Shown in pieces: positions 17,609 to 26,290 of a stretch of DNA of 64,000 bases. The position numbers and the translations under genes were made by a program. The notes beneath the pieces were generated by a model. It ran no database searches and had not been told where the DNA came from. It saw only the letters and a program-made list of their open reading frames with translations. Origin of the DNA: Hyphobacterium marinum (GTDB lineage Bacteria; Pseudomonadota; Alphaproteobacteria; Caulobacterales; Maricaulaceae); the NCBI RefSeq assembly GCF_036330325.1, contig NZ_JAZDRO010000006.1, forward strand, positions 44,924-108,923, given 5' to 3'. Every line of letters begins with the position of its first letter. Position 1 is the stretch's first letter.

Positions 17609-18922
17609 TTACTCCGCGGCCACGTTGGAGACGGCGACCGGGCGGTCGGCGCGGTAGGCGGCGATGCGGTCCTCGATCTCGTGGCGGAAATGCCGGATGA
17701 GGCCCTGGACCGGCCAGGCCGCCGCGTCACCGAGCGCACAGATCGTGTGGCCTTCCACCTGACCGGCGACATCGAGCAGCATGTCGATTTCCGCCGTCGA
17801 GCTTTCGCCGCGCGCCATGCGTTCCAGCACGCGCCACATCCAGCCGGTACCTTCCCGGCAGGGCGTACACTGACCGCAGCTTTCATGCTTGTAGAAGTAG
17901 GAAATCCGCGCGATCGCCTTCACGATGTCGGTCGACTTGTCCATGACAATGACCGCCGCCGTGCCGAGGCCGGATTTCTCGTCGCGCAGCGCGTCGAAAT
18001 CCATCAGCACGTCGTGGCAGGTGTCCGCCGGGATGCACGGCACGGACGAGCCGCCCGGAATGACGGCCTTGAGATTGTCCCAGCCGCCGCGCACGCCGCC
18101 CGCATGGGTTTCGATCAGCGTCTTGAGCGGGATCGACATCGCCTCTTCGACATTGCACGGCTTGTTCACGTGGCCGGAGATCGAGAAGACCTTGGTGCCG
18201 GTATTGCCCTGACGGCCGAAGCCGGCAAACCACTCCGCTCCGCGGCGCAGAATGGTCGGCGCAACAGCGATGGATTCGACGTTGTTGACCGTGGTCGGGC
18301 AGCCATAAAGACCGGCATTGGCCGGAAATGGCGGTTTCAGGCGCGGCTGGCCCTTCTTGCCTTCCAGACTTTCAAGCAGCGCGGTTTCCTCGCCGCAGAT
18401 ATAGGCCCCCGCCCCGTGATGGACGTAGAGGTCGAAATCCCAGCCGTGGATGTTGTTCTTGCCGATCAGCCGGGCCTCATAGGCCTCCAGAATCGCCGCT
18501 TCGAGGCGCTCGCGCTCCAGCACGTATTCGCCACGGATATAGATGTAGCAGGCATGGGCCTTCATCGCGAAGGAGGCGATGAGGCAGCCCTCGATCAGCA
18601 GGTGCGGATCGTGGCGCATCATCTCGCGGTCCTTGCACGTGCCCGGCTCGGACTCGTCGGCATTGACGACGAGATAGTGCGGGCGCTCGCCGACTTCCTT
18701 GGGCATGAAGGACCATTTCAGGCCCGTCGGGAAACCCGCCCCGCCCCGGCCGCGCAGGCCGGACGCCTTGATCTGGTCGATGATCCAGTCACCGCCCTGA
18801 TCGATCATGTCCTTGGTGCCGTTCCACGCGCCGCGTTGTTTCGCGCCCTCCAGCCGCCAGTCGTGGCGGCCATAGAGGTTGGTGAAAATCCGGTCCTTGT
18901 CCTGAAGAAGCTGTCCCATCAC
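17609..18922 (-). CDS. nuoF: NADH-quinone oxidoreductase subunit F
   Basis: NADH- and FMN-binding subunit of complex I, 437 aa. The glycine-rich nucleotide motif GLRGRGGAGFPTGLKW is near residue 55. The [4Fe-4S] N3 ligand motif CGQCTPCREGTGWM with a later single cysteine (TICALGDAAAWP) lies near the C-terminus. The start overlaps the nuoE stop by 4 nt. Confidence 0.98.
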   Translation of the reverse strand: MMGQLLQDKDRIFTNLYGRHDWRLEGAKQRGAWNGTKDMIDQGGDWIIDQIKASGLRGRGGAGFPTGLKWSFMPKEVGERPHYLVVNADESEPGTCKDREMMRHDPHLLIEGCLIASFAMKAHACYIYIRGEYVLERERLEAAILEAYEARLIGKNNIHGWDFDLYVHHGAGAYICGEETALLESLEGKKGQPRLKPPFPANAGLYGCPTTVNNVESIAVAPTILRRGAEWFAGFGRQGNTGTKVFSISGHVNKPCNVEEAMSIPLKTLIETHAGGVRGGWDNLKAVIPGGSSVPCIPADTCHDVLMDFDALRDEKSGLGTAAVIVMDKSTDIVKAIARISYFYKHESCGQCTPCREGTGWMWRVLERMARGESSTAEIDMLLDVAGQVEGHTICALGDAAAWPVQGLIRHFRHEIEDRIAAYRADRPVAVSNVAAE

Positions 18923-19926
18923 TTCGCCTCCGCCAGGGCCTTGGCCTGCTCGACCCAGCCTTCACGCTCGATCCGGCCCTTGAATTTCAGCCGGGCATCA
19001 ACCCAGGCGATCTCGTCCGCGCCCCATTCGGCGATCTGCGAGAAGTGGAAGACACCCAGGCTGTTGAGCAATTGCTCCAGCTTCGGACCGACACCCGACA
19101 GACGCTTCAGGTCGTCAGCCTTGCCTTTCGCGGCTTTCAGAAGGCGCGGTTCGCGCTCTTCGCCCACCGACGCGACGGGCGCGACCGGCTTGGGCCGGGC
19201 TTTTGCCTTGGCGGGCGGCTTGGTCGCCGACGGGGCCGCCTTGTCTGCTTTCGGTTTGCTGCCGGATTTGGACACGGCATTGGGAAGACTGATCTTTTTG
19301 GCCTTCGAGCCGTCAAACAGGGCGGTGTCGGTCAGCGTTGCCGGTTCACCCGCCGGTTCGGAGGCCTTGCGGTCCGATTGCGGGCCGGGCTCGACGGTCT
19401 CGCCGCGCTCCAGCTTTTCCACGAGTGCGGTGAAGCTCTCGACCGTCAGGTCCTCGTAATAGTAATCGCCGTCCGCGTTTGAAATCTGGACCATCGGCGC
19501 ATTGGCGCAGGCCCCGAGGCATTCCACCTCGTTCCAGGACAGCTTGCCGTCAGCGCGGACCGTGCCTTTCGGGCCGATCTTCTTCTCGCAAACGGACTTG
19601 ATGTCCCCGGCCCCGCGCAGCCAGCACGGCGTGGTGCCGCAGACCTGGATGAAGTGCTCTCCCACCGGGGCGAGATTGAACTGGGTGTAGAAGGTCGCGA
19701 CCTCGTAAACCCGGATACGCGGCATATTCAGGCGGTTGGCGATCAGCTGGATGGCAGGCTCACTGACCCAGCCTTCCTGCTTTTGCGCAATCCACAGAAG
19801 CGGGATCACGGCAGACGCCTTCTTGTTGTCCGGATACTTATTCATCCAGAACGTCACAAGTTTCTCGCTTTCCTTTGAAAACGAGAAGCTTTCCGGCTGG
19901 ACGGTTGCAAGGCGGCGCACACTCAT
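18919..19926 (-). CDS. nuoE: NADH-quinone oxidoreductase subunit E with C-terminal helix-hairpin-helix-like extension
   Basis: Thioredoxin-fold subunit carrying the [2Fe-2S] cluster N1a. The cluster cysteines lie in CGTTPCWLRGA and CLGACANAP, within the first 180 residues that make up a normal NuoE. The protein is 335 aa, about twice the usual size. After the core comes a low-complexity Lys/Ala/Pro linker (about 205-260) and a C-terminal domain with the helix-hairpin-helix-like signature LKRLSGVGPKLEQLLNSLGV. Similar extensions are known on alphaproteobacterial NuoE. Overlaps nuoD and nuoF by 4 nt each. Confidence 0.96.
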   Translation of the reverse strand: MSVRRLATVQPESFSFSKESEKLVTFWMNKYPDNKKASAVIPLLWIAQKQEGWVSEPAIQLIANRLNMPRIRVYEVATFYTQFNLAPVGEHFIQVCGTTPCWLRGAGDIKSVCEKKIGPKGTVRADGKLSWNEVECLGACANAPMVQISNADGDYYYEDLTVESFTALVEKLERGETVEPGPQSDRKASEPAGEPATLTDTALFDGSKAKKISLPNAVSKSGSKPKADKAAPSATKPPAKAKARPKPVAPVASVGEEREPRLLKAAKGKADDLKRLSGVGPKLEQLLNSLGVFHFSQIAEWGADEIAWVDARLKFKGRIEREGWVEQAKALAEAK

Positions 19927-21125
19927 CGGTCAATTTCTCCGAACACGATATCGAGCGAACCGAGGATCGCCGAAACGTCGGCCAGCATGTGGCCGCGATT
20001 GAGGTAGTCCATCGCCGCGAGGTGGGCGAAACCCGGCGCGCGGATCTTCACCCGGTAAGGCTTGTTGGTGCCGTCGGCGACGAGATAGACGCCGAACTCG
20101 CCCTTGGGCGCTTCAACGGCGGCATAGGTCTCGCCGGCCGGGACGTGCGCGCCTTCGGTGTAGAGCTTGAAGTGGTGGATCAGCGCTTCCATTGACCGCT
20201 TCATTTCCGCGCGGCGCGGCGGGGCGAATTTCGACCGGGTCGGCAGGACTTCGCCCGCGTTTTCCGGCTTTTTGAGCCATTCGACGCACTGGCGCATGAT
20301 CTTTACCGACTCGCGCATCTCTTCCATGCGGCAGAGATAACGGTCCCAGCAGTCCCCGTTCTTGCCGACCGGAATGTCGAATTCGAGATCGTCATAGACT
20401 TCGTAGGGCTGTGACCGGCGCAGATCCCAGGCCATGCCCGAGCCACGCACCATGACGCCAGAGAAGCCCCAGGCGAGCGCGTCTTCACGCGTCACGACAC
20501 CGATATCGACGTTTCGCTGTTTGAAGATGCGGTTCTCGGTCAGCAGCGTGTCGATGTCGTCGAGCTTTTCGGGGAATTGCTCACACCACGCGCCGATATC
20601 GTCGATCAGGTCGGGCGGCAGATCCTGGTGCACACCGCCAGGCCGGAAATAATGCGCGTGCATGCGCGAACCCGAGGCGCGCTCATAGAAGACCATGAGC
20701 TTTTCACGTTCCTCGAACCCCCACAGCGGCGGAGTCAGCGCTCCGACATCCATCGCCTGCGTGGTGACATTGAGGAGGTGCGACAGGATCCGGCCGATCT
20801 CGCAGTAGAGGACACGAACATAGCTGGCGCGGATCGGAACCTCGATTCCCGCAAGCCGCTCGACCGCCATGCAGAAGGCATGCTCCTGGTTCATCGGCGC
20901 GACATAGTCGAGCCGGTCGAAATAGCCAATGCCCTGGAGATAGGTCTTGTGCTCCAGCAGCTTCTCGGTGCCGCGGTGCAAAAGGCCGATATGCGGATCG
21001 ACGCGCTCGACGATCTCGCCGTCGAGCTCCAGCACGAGGCGCAGCACGCCGTGCGCGGCCGGGTGCTGAGGCCCGAAATTGATGGTGAATGTGCGTTCCT
21101 CGGTGGAGGGATCGGTGATGGCCAT
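19923..21125 (-). CDS. nuoD: NADH-quinone oxidoreductase subunit D
   Basis: 49-kDa-type subunit that lines the quinone pocket, 400 aa. The N-terminal signature NFGPQHPAAHGVLR and HIGLLHRGTEKL hold the quinone-site histidine, and the C-terminal SLDIVFGEIDR ending is canonical. The start chosen is the ATG at 21125 (MAITDPSTEERTF), 4 nt after the nuoC stop. The longer frame to 21326 would lie inside nuoC. Confidence 0.98.
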   Translation of the reverse strand: MAITDPSTEERTFTINFGPQHPAAHGVLRLVLELDGEIVERVDPHIGLLHRGTEKLLEHKTYLQGIGYFDRLDYVAPMNQEHAFCMAVERLAGIEVPIRASYVRVLYCEIGRILSHLLNVTTQAMDVGALTPPLWGFEEREKLMVFYERASGSRMHAHYFRPGGVHQDLPPDLIDDIGAWCEQFPEKLDDIDTLLTENRIFKQRNVDIGVVTREDALAWGFSGVMVRGSGMAWDLRRSQPYEVYDDLEFDIPVGKNGDCWDRYLCRMEEMRESVKIMRQCVEWLKKPENAGEVLPTRSKFAPPRRAEMKRSMEALIHHFKLYTEGAHVPAGETYAAVEAPKGEFGVYLVADGTNKPYRVKIRAPGFAHLAAMDYLNRGHMLADVSAILGSLDIVFGEIDR

Positions 21126-21129
21126 GATC

Positions 21130-21741
21130 TTACGCCCCTCCCTGCTTGGCTTTTTCGTCACCCGGGATGACGTATTTCGCGCCTTCCCAGGGCGAGAGGA
21201 AATCGAAGTCGCGGAATTCCTGGACCAGCTCGACCGGTTCATAGACCACGCGTTTCTGCTCCTCGTCCCACCGCACTTCGACATGGCCGGACAGCGGAAA
21301 ATCCTTGCGCAGCGGATAGCCTTCAAAGCCGTAATCGGTCAGCAGGCGGCGCAGGTCCGGGTGATCGGAGAAGACGATGCCGTACATGTCGAAGGCTTCG
21401 CGCTCAAACCAGTCGGCGACCGGGAAAATCTCGTGTACGCTGGCGACCGGCGTGTCCTCGTCGGTCGAGAGCTTGACCCGGATGCGCTGGTTCAGATGCA
21501 TCGACAGCAGGTGATAGACCACGTCGAACCGGTCGGCCCGCTGGGGATAGTCCACCCCGCAAATGTCGATCAGCGTGGTGAAGCGGCAAGCCGGATCATC
21601 GCGCAGGAAGCGCAGCATTTCCTCGATCCGGTCGCGGTGGATGGTCAGCGTCAGTTCGCCATGGGTCACCGACTGCTCGCGGATCGCGGAATCGAGGACA
21701 TTGGCGATGTGTTCGCCGAGTTCGGACAGAGCCTCGCTCAT
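21130..21741 (-). CDS. nuoC: NADH-quinone oxidoreductase subunit C
   Basis: 30-kDa-type peripheral subunit of complex I, 203 aa. The conserved signature EREAFDMYGIVFSDHPDLRR followed by YGFEGYPLRKDFPL is clear. The start is the ATG at 21741, overlapping the nuoB stop as ATGA. The frame remains open further upstream inside nuoB, but those residues do not match the family. NuoC and NuoD are separate here, not fused as in E. coli. Confidence 0.97.
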   Translation of the reverse strand: MSEALSELGEHIANVLDSAIREQSVTHGELTLTIHRDRIEEMLRFLRDDPACRFTTLIDICGVDYPQRADRFDVVYHLLSMHLNQRIRVKLSTDEDTPVASVHEIFPVADWFEREAFDMYGIVFSDHPDLRRLLTDYGFEGYPLRKDFPLSGHVEVRWDEEQKRVVYEPVELVQEFRDFDFLSPWEGAKYVIPGDEKAKQGGA

Positions 21742-22301
21742 CGCTCGATACTCCCCTCGCGGCGGATCTTCTTCTGCAGCTGCAGGATGCCGTAGACCAG
21801 CGCTTCGGCTGTCGGCGGGCAGCCCGGCACATAGATGTCGACCGGAACGATCCGGTCGCAGCCGCGCACCACCGCATAGGAATAGTGGTAGTAACCGCCG
21901 CCATTGGCGCACGACCCCATCGAAATGACGTAGCGGGGCTCGGGCATCTGGTCATAGACCTTGCGCAGGGCCGGAGCCATCTTGTTGGTGAGCGTACCCG
22001 CGACGATCATCACGTCGGACTGGCGCGGGGATGCGCGCGGCGCGAACCCGAAGCGCTCCACGTCATAGCGCGGCATCGAGGCCTGCATCATTTCGACCGC
22101 GCAGCACGCCAAGCCGAACGTCATCCACATCAGCGAGCCGGTGCGTGCCCATGTGATGAGATCGTCAGCGGCAGCGACAACGAAGCCCTTGTCGGCCAGC
22201 GCGTCGGACACGCCGTCGAAAAACGGATCGTGCTTCTTCGGATCATAATGCGGCGTCGCGGCGCGTGCGGCAGTGAGTGCCGGGGTGCGGGTCTCGGTCA
22301 T
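21738..22301 (-). CDS. nuoB: NADH-quinone oxidoreductase subunit B
   Basis: Subunit carrying the terminal [4Fe-4S] cluster N2, 187 aa. The ligands appear in the typical pattern: the adjacent cysteine pair in FGLACCAVEMM, then SMGSCANGGGYY and VPGCPPTAEAL. The start is the ATG at 22301, ten bases after the nuoA stop. An upstream extension to 22373 would overlap nuoA. Confidence 0.98.
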   Translation of the reverse strand: MTETRTPALTAARAATPHYDPKKHDPFFDGVSDALADKGFVVAAADDLITWARTGSLMWMTFGLACCAVEMMQASMPRYDVERFGFAPRASPRQSDVMIVAGTLTNKMAPALRKVYDQMPEPRYVISMGSCANGGGYYHYSYAVVRGCDRIVPVDIYVPGCPPTAEALVYGILQLQKKIRREGSIER

Positions 22302-22311
22302 GACGTCGTCT

Positions 22312-22677
22312 CTACTCCCACTCCAGCGCGCCCTTCTTCCACTCGTAGACAAAGCCCACGGTGAGAACGGCAAGGAAGACCATCATCGACCAGAATGCGA
22401 AGGGCCCCGTCTCCTGCAGCGTCACGGCCCAGGGAAAGAGGAAGGCGACTTCGAGATCGAAAATGATGAACAGGATGGCCACCAGGTAGAAGCGCACATC
22501 GAATTTCATGCGCGCGTCATCGAAAGCGTTGAACCCGCATTCGTAGGTCGAGACCTTTTCCGAATCGGGATCGGACGGGGCCAGCACATAAGCGGCCAGC
22601 AGGAAAATCACGCCAAGCGCGGTCGCGATTCCCAGAAAGATCACAATCGGTAGGTAGTCGAGTAGGAGCGTGTCCAT
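22312..22677 (-). CDS. nuoA: NADH-quinone oxidoreductase subunit A
   Basis: Small complex I membrane subunit, 121 aa with three helices and the conserved polar loop KVSTYECGFNAFDDARMKFDVRFYL. The start is the ATG at 22677 (MDTLLLDYLPIVIFLG). It is the first gene of the nuo operon. The frame is open for another 100 codons upstream, but that stretch is the intergenic region and shows no family similarity. Confidence 0.97.
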   Translation of the reverse strand: MDTLLLDYLPIVIFLGIATALGVIFLLAAYVLAPSDPDSEKVSTYECGFNAFDDARMKFDVRFYLVAILFIIFDLEVAFLFPWAVTLQETGPFAFWSMMVFLAVLTVGFVYEWKKGALEWE

Positions 22678-22780
22678 CGCCCGGATCCCTGACAGTTCGC
22701 CCGTGCGGCCAAAAATGACGGAGGTGACGAATTCGGGCGAGCCGAATCCACAAGAGCAAGCCCCCGCCTGATCGGTGCGG

Positions 22781-22809
22781 AAGCTAGAGCGACAGTCTCT
22801 CACCTGCAA
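22781..22809 (-). promoter_or_regulatory. Candidate promoter for the nuo operon
   Basis: Within the 272-nt divergent gap between nuoA and the AbgT gene, the minus strand carries TTGCAG (22809-22804), a 17-nt spacer and TAGCTT (22786-22781). This gives a predicted leader of about 100 nt before nuoA. A perfect TTGACA lies slightly further upstream (22836-22831) but without a good -10 partner. Both are by-eye matches. Confidence 0.3.
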
Positions 22810-22949
22810 GGCGAAAGCGCCGCTTTTGTCTGTCAAAAACACGCCGCAAGCCGTTGATTGAGAATGGTTCTTAACTGAGGCGGTTTTCCTTGCCAGAGGC
22901 TTGCGCCTCCTCTTAGCTTGCCCGCGAAAACTCAAACGGAGAGCCCTGC

Positions 22950-24593
22950 ATGAGCGATCAGACCGGAAACACACCGGCACCGGAAAAACAGACCGGATTT
23001 CTCGGCCTCGTCGAACGGGCCGGGAACCGCCTTCCCGACCCGGCCTTCATCTTCTTCTACCTGATCATTGCCATGGCGGTGATCTCGACGATTGCCTATT
23101 TCGCCGGTCTCGAGGTCGAGCACCCAACCCGCCTGGATGACAGCGGCAATCCGGTCATCGTTTCGGCGATCAGCGCGCTGCACCCCGATGTCATCCGGCA
23201 CCTGCTGGTCGAGATGCCGGAGATCTTCACCGGCTTCCACCCGCTTGGCTATGTACTTGTCGTGATGCTCGGCGCAGGCGTGGCCGAGCGGGCCGGCCTG
23301 TTCGGTACGGCCATGCGCGCAGCCGTCCGCGATGTTCCGAGACTGTTTCTGACGCCGGCCGTGGCGCTGGCGGCGATGATGGGCAACCTGGCCGCGGATG
23401 CCGCCTATGTGGTGCTGATCCCGCTTGCTGCGGTGATCTTTGCCGCCGCCGGGCGCCATCCGGTCGCCGGGATTACTGCTGCCTTCGCCGGTGTTTCAGG
23501 CGGCTTCTCGGCCAATCTATTACCCGGCCAGCTAGACGCGCTCCTCTTTGGTATCACCGAGGAAGCGGTCGTCGCGCTCGACCCGGCCTGGACCATGAAC
23601 ATCGCCGGGAACTGGTATTTCATTGCCGCGATGACCTTCCTCTTCCTGCCGGTCATCTGGTTTGTCACTGACCGGATCATCGAGCCGCGCCTCGGCCCCT
23701 GGCAGGGCGGAACGGTCGCCGGGTCAGACGATCCCGACAATGACCCGGACGCCGAAATGACACCGGGCCAGAAGAAGGGCCTCGCCCACGCCGGTATCGC
23801 CGTCCTGATCGTCGCGCTGATCTGGCTGTTCATGACGATCGACGTGGTGGCGCTGGTCACCGGCGGATCGGCCTCGCTCTATGGCGGCAACGCCCCGCTG
23901 TTCAGTTCCGATACGTCACTGGGCACAACGCAGCGCCTGGTGCCCTTCTTCACCTCGCTGGTGGCGGGCTTCATGCTGCTCTTCATCTTCGCGGGTGTGG
24001 CCTATGGCCGGGCCGCCGGGACGATCAAGTCGCACCGCGACATCGTCGACATGATGGCCGGTGCCATGAAGGACATGGGCTATTATCTCGTCCTCGCTTT
24101 CTTCGCCGCCTATTTCGTCGAACTGTTCAATGAGTCCCAGTTGGGCCTGATCTCGGCGGTCAACGGGGCTAATGCCATCGAGGCGTCCGGCCTGCCCCTG
24201 CCCATCGTACTGGGGCTGATCGTGCTCTTCGCCGCCCTTCTGAATCTCTTTGTGGGTTCGGCGAGCGCGAAATGGGCGCTTATGGCTCCGGTCCTGGTGC
24301 CGATGCTGATGCTGCTTGGCGTCAGCCCGGAAATGGCGACGGCGGCCTATCGCGTCGGCGACAGCGGTACGAACATCATCACCCCGCTGATGGTGTATTT
24401 CCCGCTGATCCTCGTCTTCGCGCGCCGCTGGGTACCGGAATTCGGCATCGGCTCGCTGACCGCCTCGATGATCCCCTACTCCATCTGGCTGATCGTCACC
24501 GGCATTCTGATGACGGTGGCCTGGGTCTATCTCGGCCTGCCATTGGGGCCCGGCGCGGAAGTCGCCTACGAACTGCCTGCCGCGACGCAATAA
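22950..24593 (+). CDS. AbgT-family transporter
   Basis: Inner-membrane protein of 547 aa with about 11-12 hydrophobic segments, matching the AbgT/MtrF family (p-aminobenzoyl-glutamate uptake; some members export sulphonamides). Typical segments seen are ERAGNRLPDPAFIFFYL at the N-terminus, a helical-hairpin region with NESQLGLISAVNGA, and NLFVGSASAKWALMAPVLVP followed by RVGDSGTNIITPLMVYFPLI. The ATG has a GGAGAG ribosome-binding site 7 nt upstream. It is a single-gene unit, ended by a strong terminator at 24617-24643. The actual substrate is not shown by the sequence. Confidence 0.93.
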   Translation: MSDQTGNTPAPEKQTGFLGLVERAGNRLPDPAFIFFYLIIAMAVISTIAYFAGLEVEHPTRLDDSGNPVIVSAISALHPDVIRHLLVEMPEIFTGFHPLGYVLVVMLGAGVAERAGLFGTAMRAAVRDVPRLFLTPAVALAAMMGNLAADAAYVVLIPLAAVIFAAAGRHPVAGITAAFAGVSGGFSANLLPGQLDALLFGITEEAVVALDPAWTMNIAGNWYFIAAMTFLFLPVIWFVTDRIIEPRLGPWQGGTVAGSDDPDNDPDAEMTPGQKKGLAHAGIAVLIVALIWLFMTIDVVALVTGGSASLYGGNAPLFSSDTSLGTTQRLVPFFTSLVAGFMLLFIFAGVAYGRAAGTIKSHRDIVDMMAGAMKDMGYYLVLAFFAAYFVELFNESQLGLISAVNGANAIEASGLPLPIVLGLIVLFAALLNLFVGSASAKWALMAPVLVPMLMLLGVSPEMATAAYRVGDSGTNIITPLMVYFPLILVFARRWVPEFGIGSLTASMIPYSIWLIVTGILMTVAWVYLGLPLGPGAEVAYELPAATQ

Positions 24594-24616
24594 ATCAGGC
24601 AGTCCTCAAACGCGAA

Positions 24617-24643
24617 CGGCCGCCCCTTCCGGGCGGCCGTTTT
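24617..24643 (+). terminator. Rho-independent terminator after the AbgT gene
   Basis: Perfect 9-bp GC stem (CGGCCGCCC / GGGCGGCCG) with a 5-nt loop, followed by TTTT. It sits 24 nt after the stop codon. Confidence 0.9.
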
Positions 24644-24651
24644 CGTATGGG

Positions 24652-25245
24652 CTAGGCGACAAAGGCGTTCGTTGCGAAGAAGAGCAATCCGAAGAAGGGG
24701 ATCAGGGCAACCAGGAAAAACCCCACGATGTGGAGCGACATCCGGCAGAGGCTGCCTCTCTGGTTCAATCCTTGGAAATGGGTCTTGAGCGCGCCCGATG
24801 GAATTATATATCGGCCTGCGAATACAATTACATAATAGACCGAAACGGCAACGCACAGCAGTAGCAGAAACGGCGCAATCAGGTATACGAACACGTCATT
24901 GCGCCAGTTGTCGTACTCGGGAATGCGCTCCTGACCCTGCTGCAGATTCACATAGGTTCCAATCCGGGCACCAACGACAAACAGTGCATTGATGACCAGG
25001 ATATTGATGATCCATTCGGCGTACGGGATTTCGAACGGAAACAGCCCCAGCACGAACTCGCGGAGATTGACGTACGGTGTAAGAACACCGTCGGAAAAGA
25101 ATTCACGCCATTCGACGACATCATCGGCGAGGGCTGCAAGATTCAGCGTATTCAGGGTCATCGAGCCAATGGTGACCGTAATGATCCCCGGACCGAATCC
25201 GGGCGATGACGCAACTGGAGACTCAGTTGTTTCGCGATTGGCCAT
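24652..25245 (-). CDS. Uncharacterised four-helix membrane protein
   Basis: A 197-aa protein that I do not recognise. The first 60 residues are soluble-looking. Hydrophobic segments follow at about 80-100, 118-145 and 168-192, with a possible fourth near 60-72. No conserved motif is visible. AT content is higher than in the flanking genes. It stands between the AbgT terminator and tRNA-Asp, convergent with the transporter gene, with no operon partner. Confidence 0.6.
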   Translation of the reverse strand: MANRETTESPVASSPGFGPGIITVTIGSMTLNTLNLAALADDVVEWREFFSDGVLTPYVNLREFVLGLFPFEIPYAEWIINILVINALFVVGARIGTYVNLQQGQERIPEYDNWRNDVFVYLIAPFLLLLCVAVSVYYVIVFAGRYIIPSGALKTHFQGLNQRGSLCRMSLHIVGFFLVALIPFFGLLFFATNAFVA

Positions 25246-25383
25246 AACCGGCTCCCGGCAAACTTACCGGGAGACGACCGGCAAAATCAGGAATGCCGCA
25301 TCTGAGCTCCAAGGCTGAAATTTTTCAAGGCCGGTTCCAACGGATGCGCCACCGATCCGTGAGTGGGCTGTGTTTTGAAGAAA

Positions 25384-25460
<77 letters not shown>

Positions 25461-25594
25461 AAAAGGGCCATTCCTCTCGCATCAGCGAGGAGGCGTTGTC
25501 TAAGGGAGGTGGCCGGTCCGGTCAAGCGCGTTTCGCGGCGGAAAATGCGCTAGACTCACCTCGCCCTTAAGTGCCGCTGCAAAGGATAGCCGCC

Positions 25595-26218
25595 ATGCTC
25601 CGCCCCGCCCTCGCTTCACTCGCCGCCCTGACCCTCCTCGCCTGCAGCCCGGACGATGACACGTCCGATTCGCCGGGCATGGTGAGCGCCATCATCGAAA
25701 CCCGCGCGGGCGATATCACGCTTGCGCTCGATGCCGCGGCCGCGCCGGTGACGGTCGCGAACTTCGTCGCACTCGCCGAGGCCGGAGCCTTCGACGGGAC
25801 GAGTTTTTACCGGACCGTCCGGGCCGACAATGACCGGCCCGAAGCCCGGATCGACGTGATCCAGGGCGGGGCCGGGTTCGACGGCCTGCCCGGCGCGGTG
25901 CCCATCGCCCATGAACGCACGGACGCGACGGGCCTGACCCACACGCGCGGTGCGATCTCGATGGCGCGCAACGAGCCGGGTTCAGCGTCGAGCGAATTCT
26001 TCATCGTCATCACCGACAGCCTGATCCTCGATGCAGGGCCGGACGGCCGCCATCCCGATGGCGAAGGCTTTGCCGTCTTCGGTTACGTCACCGGCGGCAT
26101 GGAGGTCGCCGAGGCGATCTGGCAGGCCCCGACGGGCAATGACAGTGCGCCGGACGGCTATTCTGCGCAGTGGCTGACCGAGCCGGTCCGGATCGAACGA
26201 ATCCGGATCGCAGAATAA
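25595..26218 (+). CDS. Cyclophilin-type peptidyl-prolyl isomerase, lipoprotein
   Basis: Predicted lipoprotein foldase of 207 aa. The signal peptide ends in the lipobox LLAC, so it should be anchored to a membrane facing the periplasm. The cyclophilin core is recognisable from VTVANFVALAEAGAFDG, the F-Y-R of FYRTV, the IQGG strand and SMARNEPGSASSEFFI. Between FYRTV and IQGG there are about ten extra residues compared with common bacterial cyclophilins. The ATG at 25595 is preferred over the upstream GTG (25571) because AAAGGA lies 8 nt before it. Confidence 0.9.
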   Translation: MLRPALASLAALTLLACSPDDDTSDSPGMVSAIIETRAGDITLALDAAAAPVTVANFVALAEAGAFDGTSFYRTVRADNDRPEARIDVIQGGAGFDGLPGAVPIAHERTDATGLTHTRGAISMARNEPGSASSEFFIVITDSLILDAGPDGRHPDGEGFAVFGYVTGGMEVAEAIWQAPTGNDSAPDGYSAQWLTEPVRIERIRIAE

Positions 26219-26290
26219 TGTGTCGGCAGGGCAAACCAACCGGCCGCGATCCACGTATAAGTCATTGAACCCGCTGACCGGAGGACATCC

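Noticed and set aside
17681..19459. A 592-codon plus-strand open frame antisense to nuoF and nuoE
   Set aside because: The two nuo genes are unmistakable, and the antisense product is low-complexity Arg/Ala-rich.
22831..22836. Perfect TTGACA upstream of nuoA
   Set aside because: No acceptable -10 element at 16-18 nt, so I preferred the TTGCAG/TAGCTT pair nearer the gene, and only with low confidence.
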